Assembly (NCBI RefSeq): GCF_024868665.1
Contig: NC_079905.1
Coordinates: 4,597,658-4,661,657, forward strand
Direction: 5' to 3'
From: Triplophysa rosa
Taxonomy: Eukaryota > Chordata > Actinopteri > Cypriniformes > Nemacheilidae
DNA length: 64,000 nucleotides
Positions 1 to 10,544 of this stretch are shown piece after piece. The notes under the pieces were generated by a model. The model was not told where the DNA came from. It saw only the letters and a program-made list of their open reading frames with translations, and ran no database searches. Position numbers and translations under genes: made by a program. Each line of letters begins with the position of its first letter. Position 1 is the first letter of the stretch.

Positions 1-193
1 ATGGGTACGAATCCCGTGTCAAATCGCTTTATTTATTTTTTCACCTCGCTTCAGCCGTTACGGGCGATCATACCAATAATTTGCAATCTTAACAAGAATG
101 TCAAAATCATGTAACAAGAAAGTCTGTGTTTATTAGACATCTTAATATCAAGTCGTCTTGTGCTTTCAGAATCGACGAATCTGCTGAGGTCGT

Positions 194-400
194 TCATGCA
201 CCTCTTTGGCAGAGGACCTGTAACCGGAACTTGGTCACCACCTTAGCACCCCCTGACTCGCACAGATTTTGAAGAACTTTGTCATTTATCTCGCCGTCAA
301 TCTGTAATAAAACATCAATAAGCGCACCTAATCTAAATGACACAGTCATTTGATGCATGGTTAAATGCTGTAACTCTCTAGCTAATTGTGCGCCCGCCAT
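194..400 (-). CDS. possible first coding exon of an unrecognised protein
   Basis: An open frame on the minus strand begins with ATGGCGGGC, a good vertebrate start context, and encodes about 68 residues before a stop. The translation starts MAGAQLARELQHLTMHQM and reads like a real helical N-terminus, with regular hydrophobic spacing and the segment LIDVLLQIDGEINDKVLQNL. I do not recognise the family. It may be a complete short protein, or an exon whose donor lies inside it (a GCTAAG|GTGGTG junction is possible) with the rest of the gene beyond the left edge. A candidate upstream non-coding exon with a GTAAGG donor lies at 1525-1690. Function is unknown; without expression data a chance frame cannot be excluded. 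Confidence 0.35.
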   Translation of the reverse strand: MAGAQLARELQHLTMHQMTVSFRLGALIDVLLQIDGEINDKVLQNLCESGGAKVVTKFRLQVLCQRGA

Positions 401-539
401 AGTTACTTAACGTTATACACGAAGCAAACGATCAGTGAGTGACGTGACGTTAGTCCAAAACAAGTCAAGAGTAATCGATCAAACGCTTCAATCTACGCTG
501 AACCAATAGTAGGCAAGACCAACCCATCTAATTATCATA

Positions 540-910
540 CAAGACACAGAAAAGTAAGAATAAATTCAAGAATAAATAAATAAAAGTGGAAATAAATACA
601 TGCGATAATAAATAAATATAAAAATAAATAAACGTATAAATAAATAAATGTAAAAATAAAAGGAAATGATAAATAAAATAATCTAAAAAAAAATAATATA
701 TAATAATAATAATAAATAATAATTAAAAAATGGACACAAAAAATAATGAATCAATTTAAAAAATGAAAAGAAAAGTTAAAGCTAAGATCAATAATAGCTA
801 AAACGAATTATTTTGTTTTATCAAACCATTCATTCCTTTATTTATTTTCATATTATTACATTTATTCGTTTATATATTTATTTATTTATACATTTATTTA
901 TTTATAATTT
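540..910. repeat. AT-rich simple sequence, (TAAA)n then (TTTA)n
   Basis: About 240 bases of degenerate AAATAAATAAA repeats are followed by about 100 bases of the complementary TTTATTTATTTA type. The stretch is therefore roughly palindromic in composition and could form an AT-rich hairpin. It contains no gene. Confidence 0.8.
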
Positions 911-1124
911 TTGCAGGTTTAGTCCTCCATACGTGGCGTGTAAAAAACATGCTGTCCCATTAATACAAATTATCTTTCACCAGATGGTGTGTGCTGGGTA
1001 GTAAAAGAGGGCTTCTGTACAGAAGAGGGAAACATTTAAAGGCTACTATTAATGTTGTGTTGACTTAGCTCTCGGACCATACGCACGTGTGACATATCAC
1101 ATAAATCACTGTCATATTTCTCAA

Positions 1125-1215
1125 ACTGTATAGCTAAATAGAGAATTGCGTCAGCAACGCAAAGGTCGTGAGTTCGGTCCTCAAGAAACACAAATACAAA
1201 CTAATAATTATAGAT
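1125..1215 (+). mobile_element. tRNA-derived SINE head fragment
   Basis: The sequence AGAATTGCGTCAGCAACGCA followed by GGTCGTGAGTTCGGTCCTC matches the box A to box B spacing and wording of the tRNA-related head found in cyprinid SINEs (usually 'gcattgcgttagcaacgc ... gggttcgattccc'). The downstream body and tail are missing or too degenerate to place. Confidence 0.55.
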
Positions 1216-1524
1216 TAAAAACACTAAACTGGAATTCAAAGGGTTAAAAATAAAATATAAACACGTGAACAACAACAGCTGAAAAGTATAAGTTAAACCA
1301 AAACACGTTTAGCTCGGACACTAGTTTGTTATGAAAACTTAATCTCGGCTTTATTTTTTTATTTTGGGGATTCCATGGCATTTTGTCGTCAAATGTGATT
1401 TGTTTCAAAAAAATGGATTCAGATCGATATTGTAAAAACACACACGATACGTAACATTTACAGTGACAAACAAATGAATTATATTAAACTATAAATGATA
1501 CATTTGCAATGCATTTCCTTACCT

Positions 1525-1690
1525 TGTTGCTGGATCGTTTTTTGGGGGTCGGTAAATTACCACAACAACGTTCCTCCGCGACACTGTTAAGACCTAATGT
1601 AGTATTTGTATACCTAAAACTAACTGTACTTTAGTGCTTAAAGACTGTTCCGTCGTCGCGGTCGTGTGAACTGCAGCCTTGGGAAATGTT
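1525..1690 (-). promoter_or_regulatory. candidate minus-strand 5' exon and promoter zone
   Basis: Read on the minus strand, this stretch ends in a strong splice donor (AACAAG|GTAAGG) at 1525/1524. The adjoining 1690-1890 stretch carries two GATTGGTC sequences, which are inverted CCAAT-box cores, and is richer in CpG than its surroundings. No ATG keeps an open frame through the segment, so it would be untranslated. It could be the 5' exon of the possible gene at 194-400. This is inference from a splice-site motif and composition only. Confidence 0.25.
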
Positions 1691-3205
1691 TGGGTTTTAT
1701 ATTCTCATCCTTTCTGCTATCGCGTCACTTTTACAGCGAGGGACAACATGTGAATCGCTACACGTGCTGGACAAAGGCCAAACAAGGCTGAGCTCCTATT
1801 GGGTAAACGATAAAGACGGAATCGCCGATTGGTCCGAAAGTAGGACTAATCCCAAGCGTACCGCGCCGTGATTGGTCGGTAACGTCTGTTTGCTTGCCCC
1901 TCTCTTTGCACGTGGCACTCGTGTGGAATGGCAGCTACTACAGTCATATCAGAGCCATTGAGAGAGAGAGAGTTGCGTCAACTCCTTTGACGCCAATGGA
2001 ACAGTTTTTCACAGCAGGTGGTTCATGGTGCCCAGAGCCTCTCAATAGTTCCCGGAAGTTTCTAGTAACGCATGGAGCTGCGGCTTAACAGACCAATTGA
2101 GGTAAACGTTTAACCCATTGAAAGACGTAAGTAATTTAATGAATAAAAAATGAAAGAAATAAAGAACATAATATATCTTCTTTAACAGAGCATTACCGCC
2201 ATCTACTTTGGCAATGAATCAGATACTTTTATCCCTACGGCTCCATGCATCACGTGACACGTTAAGATTTTGAACTTCCGTTGTCGCGACTCTCTCTCGC
2301 TCTCAACGGCTCTGAGTCATGTGAACTAGAAGACTGAGCACATTTTGTGTATGGTGCTTATTGTTCCACCCAAGGAGGGCCTGGAACAGTTTGTGGGATA
2401 CAATATAAGTATCATTTTACTTGATGTGCCTGCAATTCTTAGAACAGACAGATGAGACCAAAGTTGGATTGGATTGAACAGTTTTTTAAAAACATTCAAA
2501 CCATGCATGTAAAAGCTGACATCATTTTATTTTATCTTCTTGAGATTTAGAAAAAAAACTTTTTTTAGAAATAAAGAAAAACAAAACGGGAACTAATTAA
2601 TTATATAGAACACACGCTTTATTGCAGCTTTTTGTTCAAGTGGTTGTGAGTGATGTATTAATAATTATGCCTATTAAGTTAATTGACTGATAAAAGAGCG
2701 AGGTCATTATGGGGTGGACAGGGCTTTCCCAGACAGGGCTTAAACGTGTCATGAATTAAGAAATAAATTTTAACCTGAGCTTTTGTTATATAAAAGCTCA
2801 TCGTATTCAAACGAACATCCTGTAAGTGTCAGAACTGAAGATGTCCTTGTTACTGAAATGACAACTTTTATTGACACCAGGCCCAGCGAACGCCAGGTCC
2901 TGGAATGTACCTATCAATGACAGGTTGAACACCGCCTCCACAGAAGAATGTCAACGACTACTTCTCTAGCCACGCCCACTGGTTCGCAAATGACTTAAGC
3001 CATGTACACATAGTAGCCTACACACTACCGCATTTGTGATGATTGACAAACTGGTAACCATAGCGGAATACTTTTCGGCTAAAGATTCGTTTTGTCCGTC
3101 AGTTTAAACCTCTGAGACATGCTGTGTTGTGTTTATGCTCGGAAGGCTGCATCACACAGTGCTCTTTTGGAGTGTTGCCATGTTCATTATTAATAAGCAC
3201 TTTAC
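1691..3205. other. intergenic, no gene recognised
   Basis: Only short chance frames are present. The first 200 bases have inverted CCAAT cores and CpGs. From about 2100 the sequence turns AT-rich and then ordinary. I see no conserved protein segment, RNA gene or intact transposon end. Confidence 0.5.
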
Positions 3206-3670
3206 GTACAATTGCTTTGGAACCTAATGTTCCAAATATGGTCAGAGGCGTTACATTTCCATCACACGCTTGCAGTATTCGACCAATCACTACGCACTGG
3301 TTAACTGGCCAATCATAGCACACCACGCTTTTCAGAAAACAAACGATAATATTGATTTTAGCTGTGTCAAATAGGTCACTTTCATATCACCAATATTATC
3401 GTTTGTTTTAGATGTAATGCAATGTGTTTACACGATTTAAGGTTCAAAAACGCTGTATTTTCCACATACCATGCATGTTTGTATCTCCTCTTTGCCCCGC
3501 CTCTCTGAAACGCGCAGATTTTGAACAAAGCTCAACGCTCTGAAAAGCGAGGTGTGCTATGATTGGCCAGTTAACCAGTGCGTAGTGATTGGTCGAATAC
3601 CGCAAGCATGTGACGGAAATGTAACGCCTCTTACCATATTTGGAACATCAGGTTCCAAAGCAATTGTACT
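3206..3670. repeat. long inverted repeat (palindromic DNA-transposon remnant)
   Basis: The left arm (about 3206-3335) and right arm (about 3540-3670) are reverse complements over roughly 130 bases with only scattered mismatches. Both contain the core GATTGGCCAGTTAACCAGTG and its complement. The 204-base spacer holds a smaller inverted pair, ACAAACGATAATATT near 3338 and AATATTATCGTTTGT near 3392, and an 86-base block repeated at 4396-4481. This is the architecture of a foldback or MITE element. No clean target duplication was found, so the superfamily is unassigned. Confidence 0.75.
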
Positions 3671-4395
3671 GGCAGGTACGCCCACCTTAATTGCGTATAC
3701 ATTTGGGCGGTCTTAATCAACTCATACCACAAACTGACGTAGATTTGTGGGGGTGTGGTTACACGAGGCGTTTCAGGCAGGTCTGGGTGAGCATTCGCTT
3801 TTAGATAGAATGCATCTTTTGTTCCGACACTTAATTTTTGCAATTTTACATGTCTAATACATGCATGGGAAACTTATAACACACCAAAGACACAGAAAAA
3901 CACTTGTTCGCGCCATATGACCCCTTTAATAAATGGTCAGTTGCAAATTTTTAGATTTTTTGGTCTTATAAAATATATAAACAATTTGCATTTTAAGGTT
4001 TATTTTCGTCTTGTCTTTATTTGCTTATTTTTTCTGTGAAGATCTGGCAACCCTGTCACTTTAACTAAGGGCTCTTGAGAATGGCTAGTCCCGTGTCATA
4101 TGTGCAAAAGTGAGGACTTCTTTCACTGTTATTTTTATTTAGCGCGACCAAGCAACAAACATGCAACATATTGTGCAGCGCCTGGTTGTGGAAGAACACA
4201 GTCGCTTCCTTCGGATTCTGATATTAGGAATGCGTGGTTGACGTTTATTTTTAAAGATTAGCGTTTGTTCGCTTCATTTCACTGTGGATTCCTGGCACAC
4301 GGCGCATGTCGATGCTGGATTTGCTGAGAGACGCAATGCTGTGCCATCAATATTGAATCCGACCGGAATCTTATGTGGGTTATCCTTTGTTATAG

Positions 4396-4481
4396 ATGTA
4401 ATGCAATGTGTTTACACGATTTAAGGTTAAAAAACGCTGTATTTTCCACATACCGTGCATGTTTGTATCTCCTCTTTGCCC
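4396..4481 (+). repeat. second copy of the 86-bp block at 3412-3497
   Basis: The block beginning ATGTAATGCAATGTGTTTAC and ending CTCCTCTTTGCCC occurs at 3412-3497 and again here with only a few substitutions. The copies are in direct orientation about 984 bases apart. They probably derive from two copies of one transposon family, or from a duplication within a composite repeat. Confidence 0.8.
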
Positions 4482-6477
4482 TCTTTACATAAAAATATAT
4501 GTAAGAAGCGTCACTAACGTTTGTTAGAGATCGCTTTATATGTCCTGATTATGTGTAACCTACGTGTCTTACCAAGTTTACAGAAGGCTCCAACTAAGCA
4601 GGTAGCCTGTCCTGTACATCACATGGCACACTGACGTCTTTTGGAACTGTTATCCAATCATAGCAGTGGGCGTTTACTTCCAAGTCTTCAATGCGGCCCG
4701 CCCCCAAAACCCGAGCGTTTCTTTAGCCGGCCTCAAAACCAGGGTAGAAAATAACCTATTACTTATTGATCTTGATGTTTTTGAATGTAAATACCACGTG
4801 AACGTCATAAGCAGACCTCAGACAACAGTATAAAACAATAAAAAAGGTCAGTTCATGACACCTTTAAAACTAGTCCCAGACTAACTTAAATGTTAGAGGT
4901 GTCTTGATCGAAAACAACTTAAACTGACATATCTTAGAATATAAAAGTGCGATTGTTTTGTCTTGAGATGCACACCCGTAATGCTCATTGTAAGGTATGT
5001 TTTTCAAAACTACATAAATATCCTGATTTAACTAAACCCTAGTCCTGGTTTAAGTTCACCCCTGTCCGGGAAACCGCCCCTAGGAGTTAAGATCACTTTC
5101 ATTTAAAACAAATGTGCTTATGACTCTGCCCCCTGTTGTAGGTCAATATTGTCCACTGTGATACACATTGTACTGGCAGCTTTTACAAGTTAAATGGTGA
5201 TTTAACAGAAGTACACTGCAATTAACTATGAGAAGCTTTCCTAGGTCAGATTAATAAATAATGAGTCAGCAACAAACCTCCAGTAAGTGCTGCCACTGCT
5301 GAAGACCTACTGTGTAAAATATTGAAGGATAAGTTTTGGTTATGTATTGAATCATGGTAGACCATTAACAGCTGTATTCTGCACATTAAACCATACCTGA
5401 ATTACATTTCGGTGCATAATGTAATGGGTTTTATTCCCATAGTTTTAAATGCCTGTGCATATATTAACACTTTTAAATCTTTATTCTGTCTACTAACATT
5501 TTAGTGTTTTGTGTCACAGAGATATCCTCTTTGGTGCATTTGGGAACTAACTTGTTAGCATATACAGACCTATGTTTAAGTTTATACTCGCACTTTGTCA
5601 ATCTTTAAACTGGTTTAGGCGTTCGAGGTCATTGACTCCAAATTCATCCAGTGCTGCCCATCTGTAGGTCAACATTCAGTCAAAATATGGGCCACGTGCT
5701 GAAACAGTCATGGGTGTGATTTATGTCCGACATTGATCTAATAGTAAGAAGAGTTCAAACCGTGTGCATATGACGAAGCCAGAAAGACAGCAGAAACAGA
5801 AAACCATTTGAGCAGACTCTTTAAATAAAAAACAATGGGAAGTTATTTTATTTTTTTCTTTAAATATTTATATATATTAATAATTAATAAAAATATAAAA
5901 AATATCAGCAAATATTATCTTCGCATTTTGAAATATTGTGTGTACAGTTTAAAATATACAGATGTCTTACTAAAGATGCGAACAGAGTTTTGAGTTCAGA
6001 ATTGTTTAAAAAGCATCATAACTCTAAGTGAAGGGTTCTGTAATTACTTACAATCTAAAGTAACATTTTACATTATTGTGACTAACATTGTTAAAAGACT
6101 CACAGTTCAGCATTATTAACAGGAGTACCAAGTCTTTCATTTTCAGCAGTTAGACTTGAACATAAACATGACCTCATGGAAAGTTCCACAGTTTATCTGC
6201 TTAGGGCGAAGGCACCATCTGGAGCTATACATTCAACAGCCCATCCCTCATGTAACATATATCACACAGAGACTTTAAGCAGAGGGAAAAATAAATGCAG
6301 GCACTACCGCAGAGTTCCTTCAAGTTAGTAAATTAAAGTTCTGAAGTTCAAACTTTGCCAGTTCGGTGACTAAACTGTCGAAATCTCCTTTCAAACTAAA
6401 TAATTACAACACAGAAAGAGCAAGATTATCTTAAAATTAGCATACAATGTTTTTTATTCTTCTTCTATAGTTTGGTT

Positions 6478-6560
6478 ATATTAACTTATATCCAAAAGGC
6501 CTTGCAGTGCATTCAAGGTATACATTTTCAGTATGTGATCATCAAGCCCAGGGTATATAT
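6478..6560 (-). mobile_element. SINE fragment, minus orientation
   Basis: CTTGCAGTGCATTCAAGGTA followed by TACATTTTCAGTATGTGATC is the reverse complement of the body of the common teleost tRNA-SINE ('tgatcaaatgtatagcttgaatgcactgtaag'). The head and tail are not clear. Confidence 0.5.
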
Positions 6561-7170
6561 CTTACAAAGTTTATACATTTTGAAACATTGCTTAACAAGC
6601 CACAGGTTAAGGCATTTGTCAAAAAGCTATGATTATTTAGCAAGGAGGGCAGAGATTGTTGTTTTTGTAGTATTGTTTTGAAAGACACCACAATCACTTT
6701 TTATAATAGATCTTTAAACACAAACACTACTCTATTCCTTCGTGTGCATAGCCAGTAACAACATGTCTACATTTACACTACCTCTGCCGTAACTTTGTTT
6801 GCTTAAGGGTTTGCCACTTACATAGAAAAAAATCTGGTATCTCAAAAGTCTTTTAAAATCTCTGCCATACTGATAAGGCAGCCTTAGATTGTTTGCATAA
6901 ATCTCCAAATAGTGCAAAAACAACAATGAAGTATCTTTTTATAAATCGCTTTTAATTGTTGAGAACATACAATGGTTTAGTTAGCAGTTTTAAATGACCC
7001 AAAATGTACATAAGGTAGTGACAAAACATGACATTCTGATGGCAAATGTGTAAATATTTGCTGAATGACCTCATGTTTCTGAATCTTCATCTTTGTTAAT
7101 TAAGTGATTTTGACCAAAAGTGTCTCTGAGGCTGATCACAGTTCATGACTCAATGTTTTATGAAGTCATT

Positions 7171-8206
7171 TTAACATCCAAGCCATGGATCTTGTCTTTG
7201 TGTCCTTGATACGAAAGATATCTTTCGGGCCATCTCAGCATGGTAGATTCTCTTACAGTTCTCATAATTCTCTCTCTGCCTCTTACGGCAGGGTTTTTCA
7301 AAGTATCTTCTGCGTTTCACTGATTCAATGATTCCATCCGAGGACAGCATTCTGCAGAGAATGAGAGATTGTAACTACATGTCTCAAAATGTTAACTAAT
7401 AATATACAACAGTTAATTGCATAGCTACCCTTAAAATATGTTATTTTTTGCAATAAAAATATTGTCAACAAGGTGCCCTTTAGGTCAGAGTAAAATAAAT
7501 TCAGAACGCACGGTCACAACTACAGCGCCCTCTAAAGTTACAGCTGTGAACTTCTTTAAAATGGATTTTTAAATTAAAGTGACCTAAACCGTTTCTCTAT
7601 TTTTCAAGTTAATAAATATGTGATACAAATAAAAAGTAAAAATTACAACCTTTCAAGAGTCTTTAGAAACAAAATTATAAAAGCGTACTTTAGAATTGTT
7701 TAAAACAGCTTATATCGGTTTCTTGTTGCTTGTTTTACGAGCTGGTAAATGTATGTCAGGCAACAATAGGACAACATGTGATTGACATAGTCTCTATTAA
7801 CAGAAATTAATATAAGTTATATATTATACCGTTGTAATAGTAAACTGTTAGCAGTCCTGTTCAGATTAGAATAAAATGTCTAATCTAATAGATATTCAAA
7901 TTGTAAATTAATCCGTCAAACAAATTGATGTGCTGTTATTGACTAGAAACTCGTGAATTTATTTTAATGCTTATTTTTGAAAGACAAGCTACATCACATA
8001 CCGATGACTTTTATGATGTTGCGTATGGTCTCGTGCCATCGGCTATTAGACACGAACAAACTGATAGGATTTTTTTCTTAATTACAGGTAATCATTAATA
8101 TCAATCGAACATCTGATCCGTACCTGCTAAGAGCCCCATACGCCGCATCGACATTGCCATTTTGTACCATGACAGTCCGAGCGACGAAACGAAGGTGATT
8201 CGCCAT
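7171..8206 (-). CDS. mrps21: mitochondrial ribosomal protein S21 (bS21m)
   Basis: Two coding exons on the minus strand, 8206-8124 and 7351-7171, join to 264 nt, giving 87 residues plus stop. That is exactly the length of mammalian MRPS21. The start is [20 protein letters not shown] and the end is [11 protein letters not shown]. The central [20 protein letters not shown] is the basic bS21 signature that binds 12S rRNA. The protein is a component of the small subunit of the mitochondrial ribosome. The intron has a GTACGG donor and a TCTGCAG acceptor and splits an arginine codon. Upstream of the start at 8323-8334 is GGTGGCGCCAAA, an E2F-like sequence. Nothing is truncated. Identity is secure from length, motif order and C-terminus. 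Confidence 0.95.
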
Positions 8207-9305
8207 GTTCTGCCCGTGTGACTGTCAATTGTGCTCGGCCGGAAACATTTTCTGTTGAACGGTGAACGGATGGTTCCTGATCACTCGCGCTGTAACCACT
8301 GATGTACATGGCTGTAACTCTAGGTGGCGCCAAAATGATTTAAAAAAATAACCACTTCATCGGTCATTTGGTTCAAGCAAGGACGTCTTTTTTTTGTGAA
8401 TTCACACGTAAGGAAAAATGTTTTAAGATCTTATTTTTATGGTTGATAAGAGTTTAACTTGATTTTCTATAATGAATAATACAATGAAAATGAATCTATA
8501 AAGGTGAATAGTTGAATGATAAATCAAGCAGTATTTTTTCGGTAGGCAGTTGAGATCCAGTTGTGATGTTTTGTTCTGCATATTGGTGCCTTATGCACTT
8601 AAGTCATCAATGGCTGTTATCACAGTATGGTCACCCACCCACAATTGACTATTTTATGTAGAAAAGTTCCCCCTCCTTTCTCTGTCTTTCTCTTTCATAT
8701 GTGAATTCCTGCTCATCTCCTGCATGGATAATGGGGTCAGGATATGGTGAGTGTGGGAGCAGGATCATTTTCTCATTCAAATTCAAGTAGCTTTATTGAC
8801 TGGACCACTTCAAAGACAGATGTGCTACTAAGGAAAGCGTTTAAGGAAAGGCAAAGAAATCAACTTGAACTTTTGCCACGGTCTCCATTTTGGGTTCTGA
8901 TTCAAAAATGCAGAATCCCTCTTCTCTCTTTCTTTGTCCCCGTTCATTTTTCCTCTGTTCCATTTCCAGGGATATCACTTCTAGGCAGACTTGTTGAAAT
9001 GTTTTTGGTGGGAAGGGGGAGAATGGGGGCAAAATGGGAGAGACGGGCGGGGAGCCGGTCAGGAATCGGTTGGTAATTACCTCCAAGCATTTGGAGGAGA
9101 GGATGTGGTTTCAGTTTACACTGCCTCATTCTTTCTCTTCTCCCTTTGGTCCCTTTTGGCCACTCAAACACTCCATTTGCTTTTCATCTCTCCACCGTCT
9201 CCTTCGTGCCATTTGCATGAGGAATGTGAACAAAAGGAACAAAATGAAGTGAAGCAGATTACAAACAGCGAACATTTACAAAGTGAGCGGACACTTTTTT
9301 CCAAA

Positions 9306-9375
9306 GTAGTTTATAGGGCATTCAAGTTATACATTTTGTCTCTGCATTGCTAACCAAAGCTCTGCCAGTTGAGTT
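9306..9375 (-). mobile_element. tRNA-SINE fragment, minus orientation
   Basis: GGCATTCAAGTTATACATTT followed by CATTGCTAACCAAAGCTCTG and CCAGTTGAG is the reverse complement of a SINE body plus tRNA-like head ('ctcaactggtagagc...tagcaatgc...'). Confidence 0.6.
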
Positions 9376-9969
9376 GTAAAAATGATGTGCTTAATATGTC
9401 ATGGTTTTCCATTACTACTCAATAATTGAACCAAACATAAAAAGGGCAAGGTAATAAAAGGAATCGGAAAAACACTACCTTCCCATCCTAAGCTGTGTTT
9501 GTGGCACCGCTAGCTAATGTGTTCTGGCTACAGTAATGACACCACTTGCCCAAGTTGTTCACACTGGAATGTGGACTAAAATTTACCTTATCGATTTCTC
9601 TTTTACATCAGCCACACATGGTTTTACCAAGGTAAATGTAAACGACAGCCAGTTGTAATATTTTCTGTTATATTGTTCACAGTATGAGCATTAAACTTAT
9701 ATATTATGTCATGTTTGATTGAAATTTGTCTAATGTGTGTAAATGCAAAGTCAAATTCTGGGTCTTGTTAGGACAGAGAAGAGATTTGCAGCTGTGATAT
9801 GATTGACTGACTATAGCTGTTTTGGTTTGAATACTAACAAAGCTCAACATCAGATGCTTTTGTTTGCATGTAAGAAAGGGGTTCAGATAACATGGGGTTT
9901 TCCTTGTGTTTGTCATAATTTCATTTTTCTGAACAAAAGTTCTTTGACAAAAAAAGCATATAATGCAAT

Positions 9970-10025
9970 AATATTTGTTTGGCAGAAGCTTTTGTCTAAA
10001 GAGACCCACAGTGCATTCACATTTT
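9970..10025 (-). mobile_element. SINE tail fragment, minus orientation
   Basis: TTGGCAGAAGCTTTTGTCTA then AGAGACCCACAGTGCATTCA is the reverse complement of the teleost SINE tail ('tgaatgcactgtaagtcgctttggataaaagcgtctgccaa'), with a few substitutions. Confidence 0.6.
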
Positions 10026-10494
10026 ACGTTAACATGTTCCCTGGAAATTAACAACTTGGCATCAGATAAATGCTGAGGGATGGCTATGTAAAAATGTTTA
10101 TTTAAATGTGGAGAAAAGTGTTGGAGTATCGAGCCTGGTAACTGTTGCGCTCTTGAGAATTTTGGACTGTTTGCTTTAATAAAAGCGTTTGCCTAATAAC
10201 ACGGATTGAAACAGAACTGATGGGATTGACTATATGACCCCATAGATCAACGCAAATTGTAGAGTCTTCATTATGCTGATGGGGGTCTTGTCCTAGGCTA
10301 CATAAATGTTCAATCTTTACTGTAACCACATGGTGCGCTTATGGGCCGCCCATTAAAACCGCAGGGGCGCAAACGCACAGGATTGGAGGACACTAGCGCA
10401 CATTTCCACGCAGAGCAAAGAGAGAAAGAGACCGCTGAAAGCCGGCAGATGAGAGGTCAGTCGAGGACGGGTTGTTGAAACAAATATACATAGG

Positions 10495-10503
10495 CCTATA
10501 TAA
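10495..10503 (+). promoter_or_regulatory. candidate TATA box of crabp2
   Basis: CCTATATAAACAC lies about 45 bases upstream of the crabp2 start codon. The 5' UTR would be very short if this TATA is used. The position is plausible but not proven. Confidence 0.4.
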
Positions 10504-10544
10504 ACACAATAGAAGAAAACCGTTCGTAAGAGGCGAAGTCAAAC

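Larger units (their letters stand above)
3671..7170. other. intergenic, repeat debris, downstream of mrps21
   Basis: No gene is supported. The left part (3671-4870) carries fragments of cyprinid DNA repeats, with phrases such as GCGCCATATGACCCCTTT near 3912. The rest is AT-rich unique sequence. The stretch next to 7171 should include the 3' untranslated region of mrps21, but I could not place its poly(A) site with confidence. Confidence 0.5.
8340..10480. other. intergenic between mrps21 and crabp2
   Basis: The two genes point away from each other. Overlapping short frames around 8744-9353 on both strands show no conserved protein. Near 8778 the phrase TTCAAATTCAAGTAGCTTTA resembles the 3' end of fish LINEs. 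Two minus-strand SINE fragments lie at 9306-9375 and 9970-10025. Confidence 0.5.

Noticed and set aside
1..30. tRNA-like box B wording (GGGTACGAATCCCG)
   Set aside because: No box A, cloverleaf or mature tRNA ends can be formed; it is most likely the edge of a SINE cut by the window.
8744..9353. Cluster of overlapping frames of 72-120 residues on both strands
   Set aside because: No conserved protein content, no splice logic, and no agreement between strands; part of the sequence resembles LINE or SINE debris.
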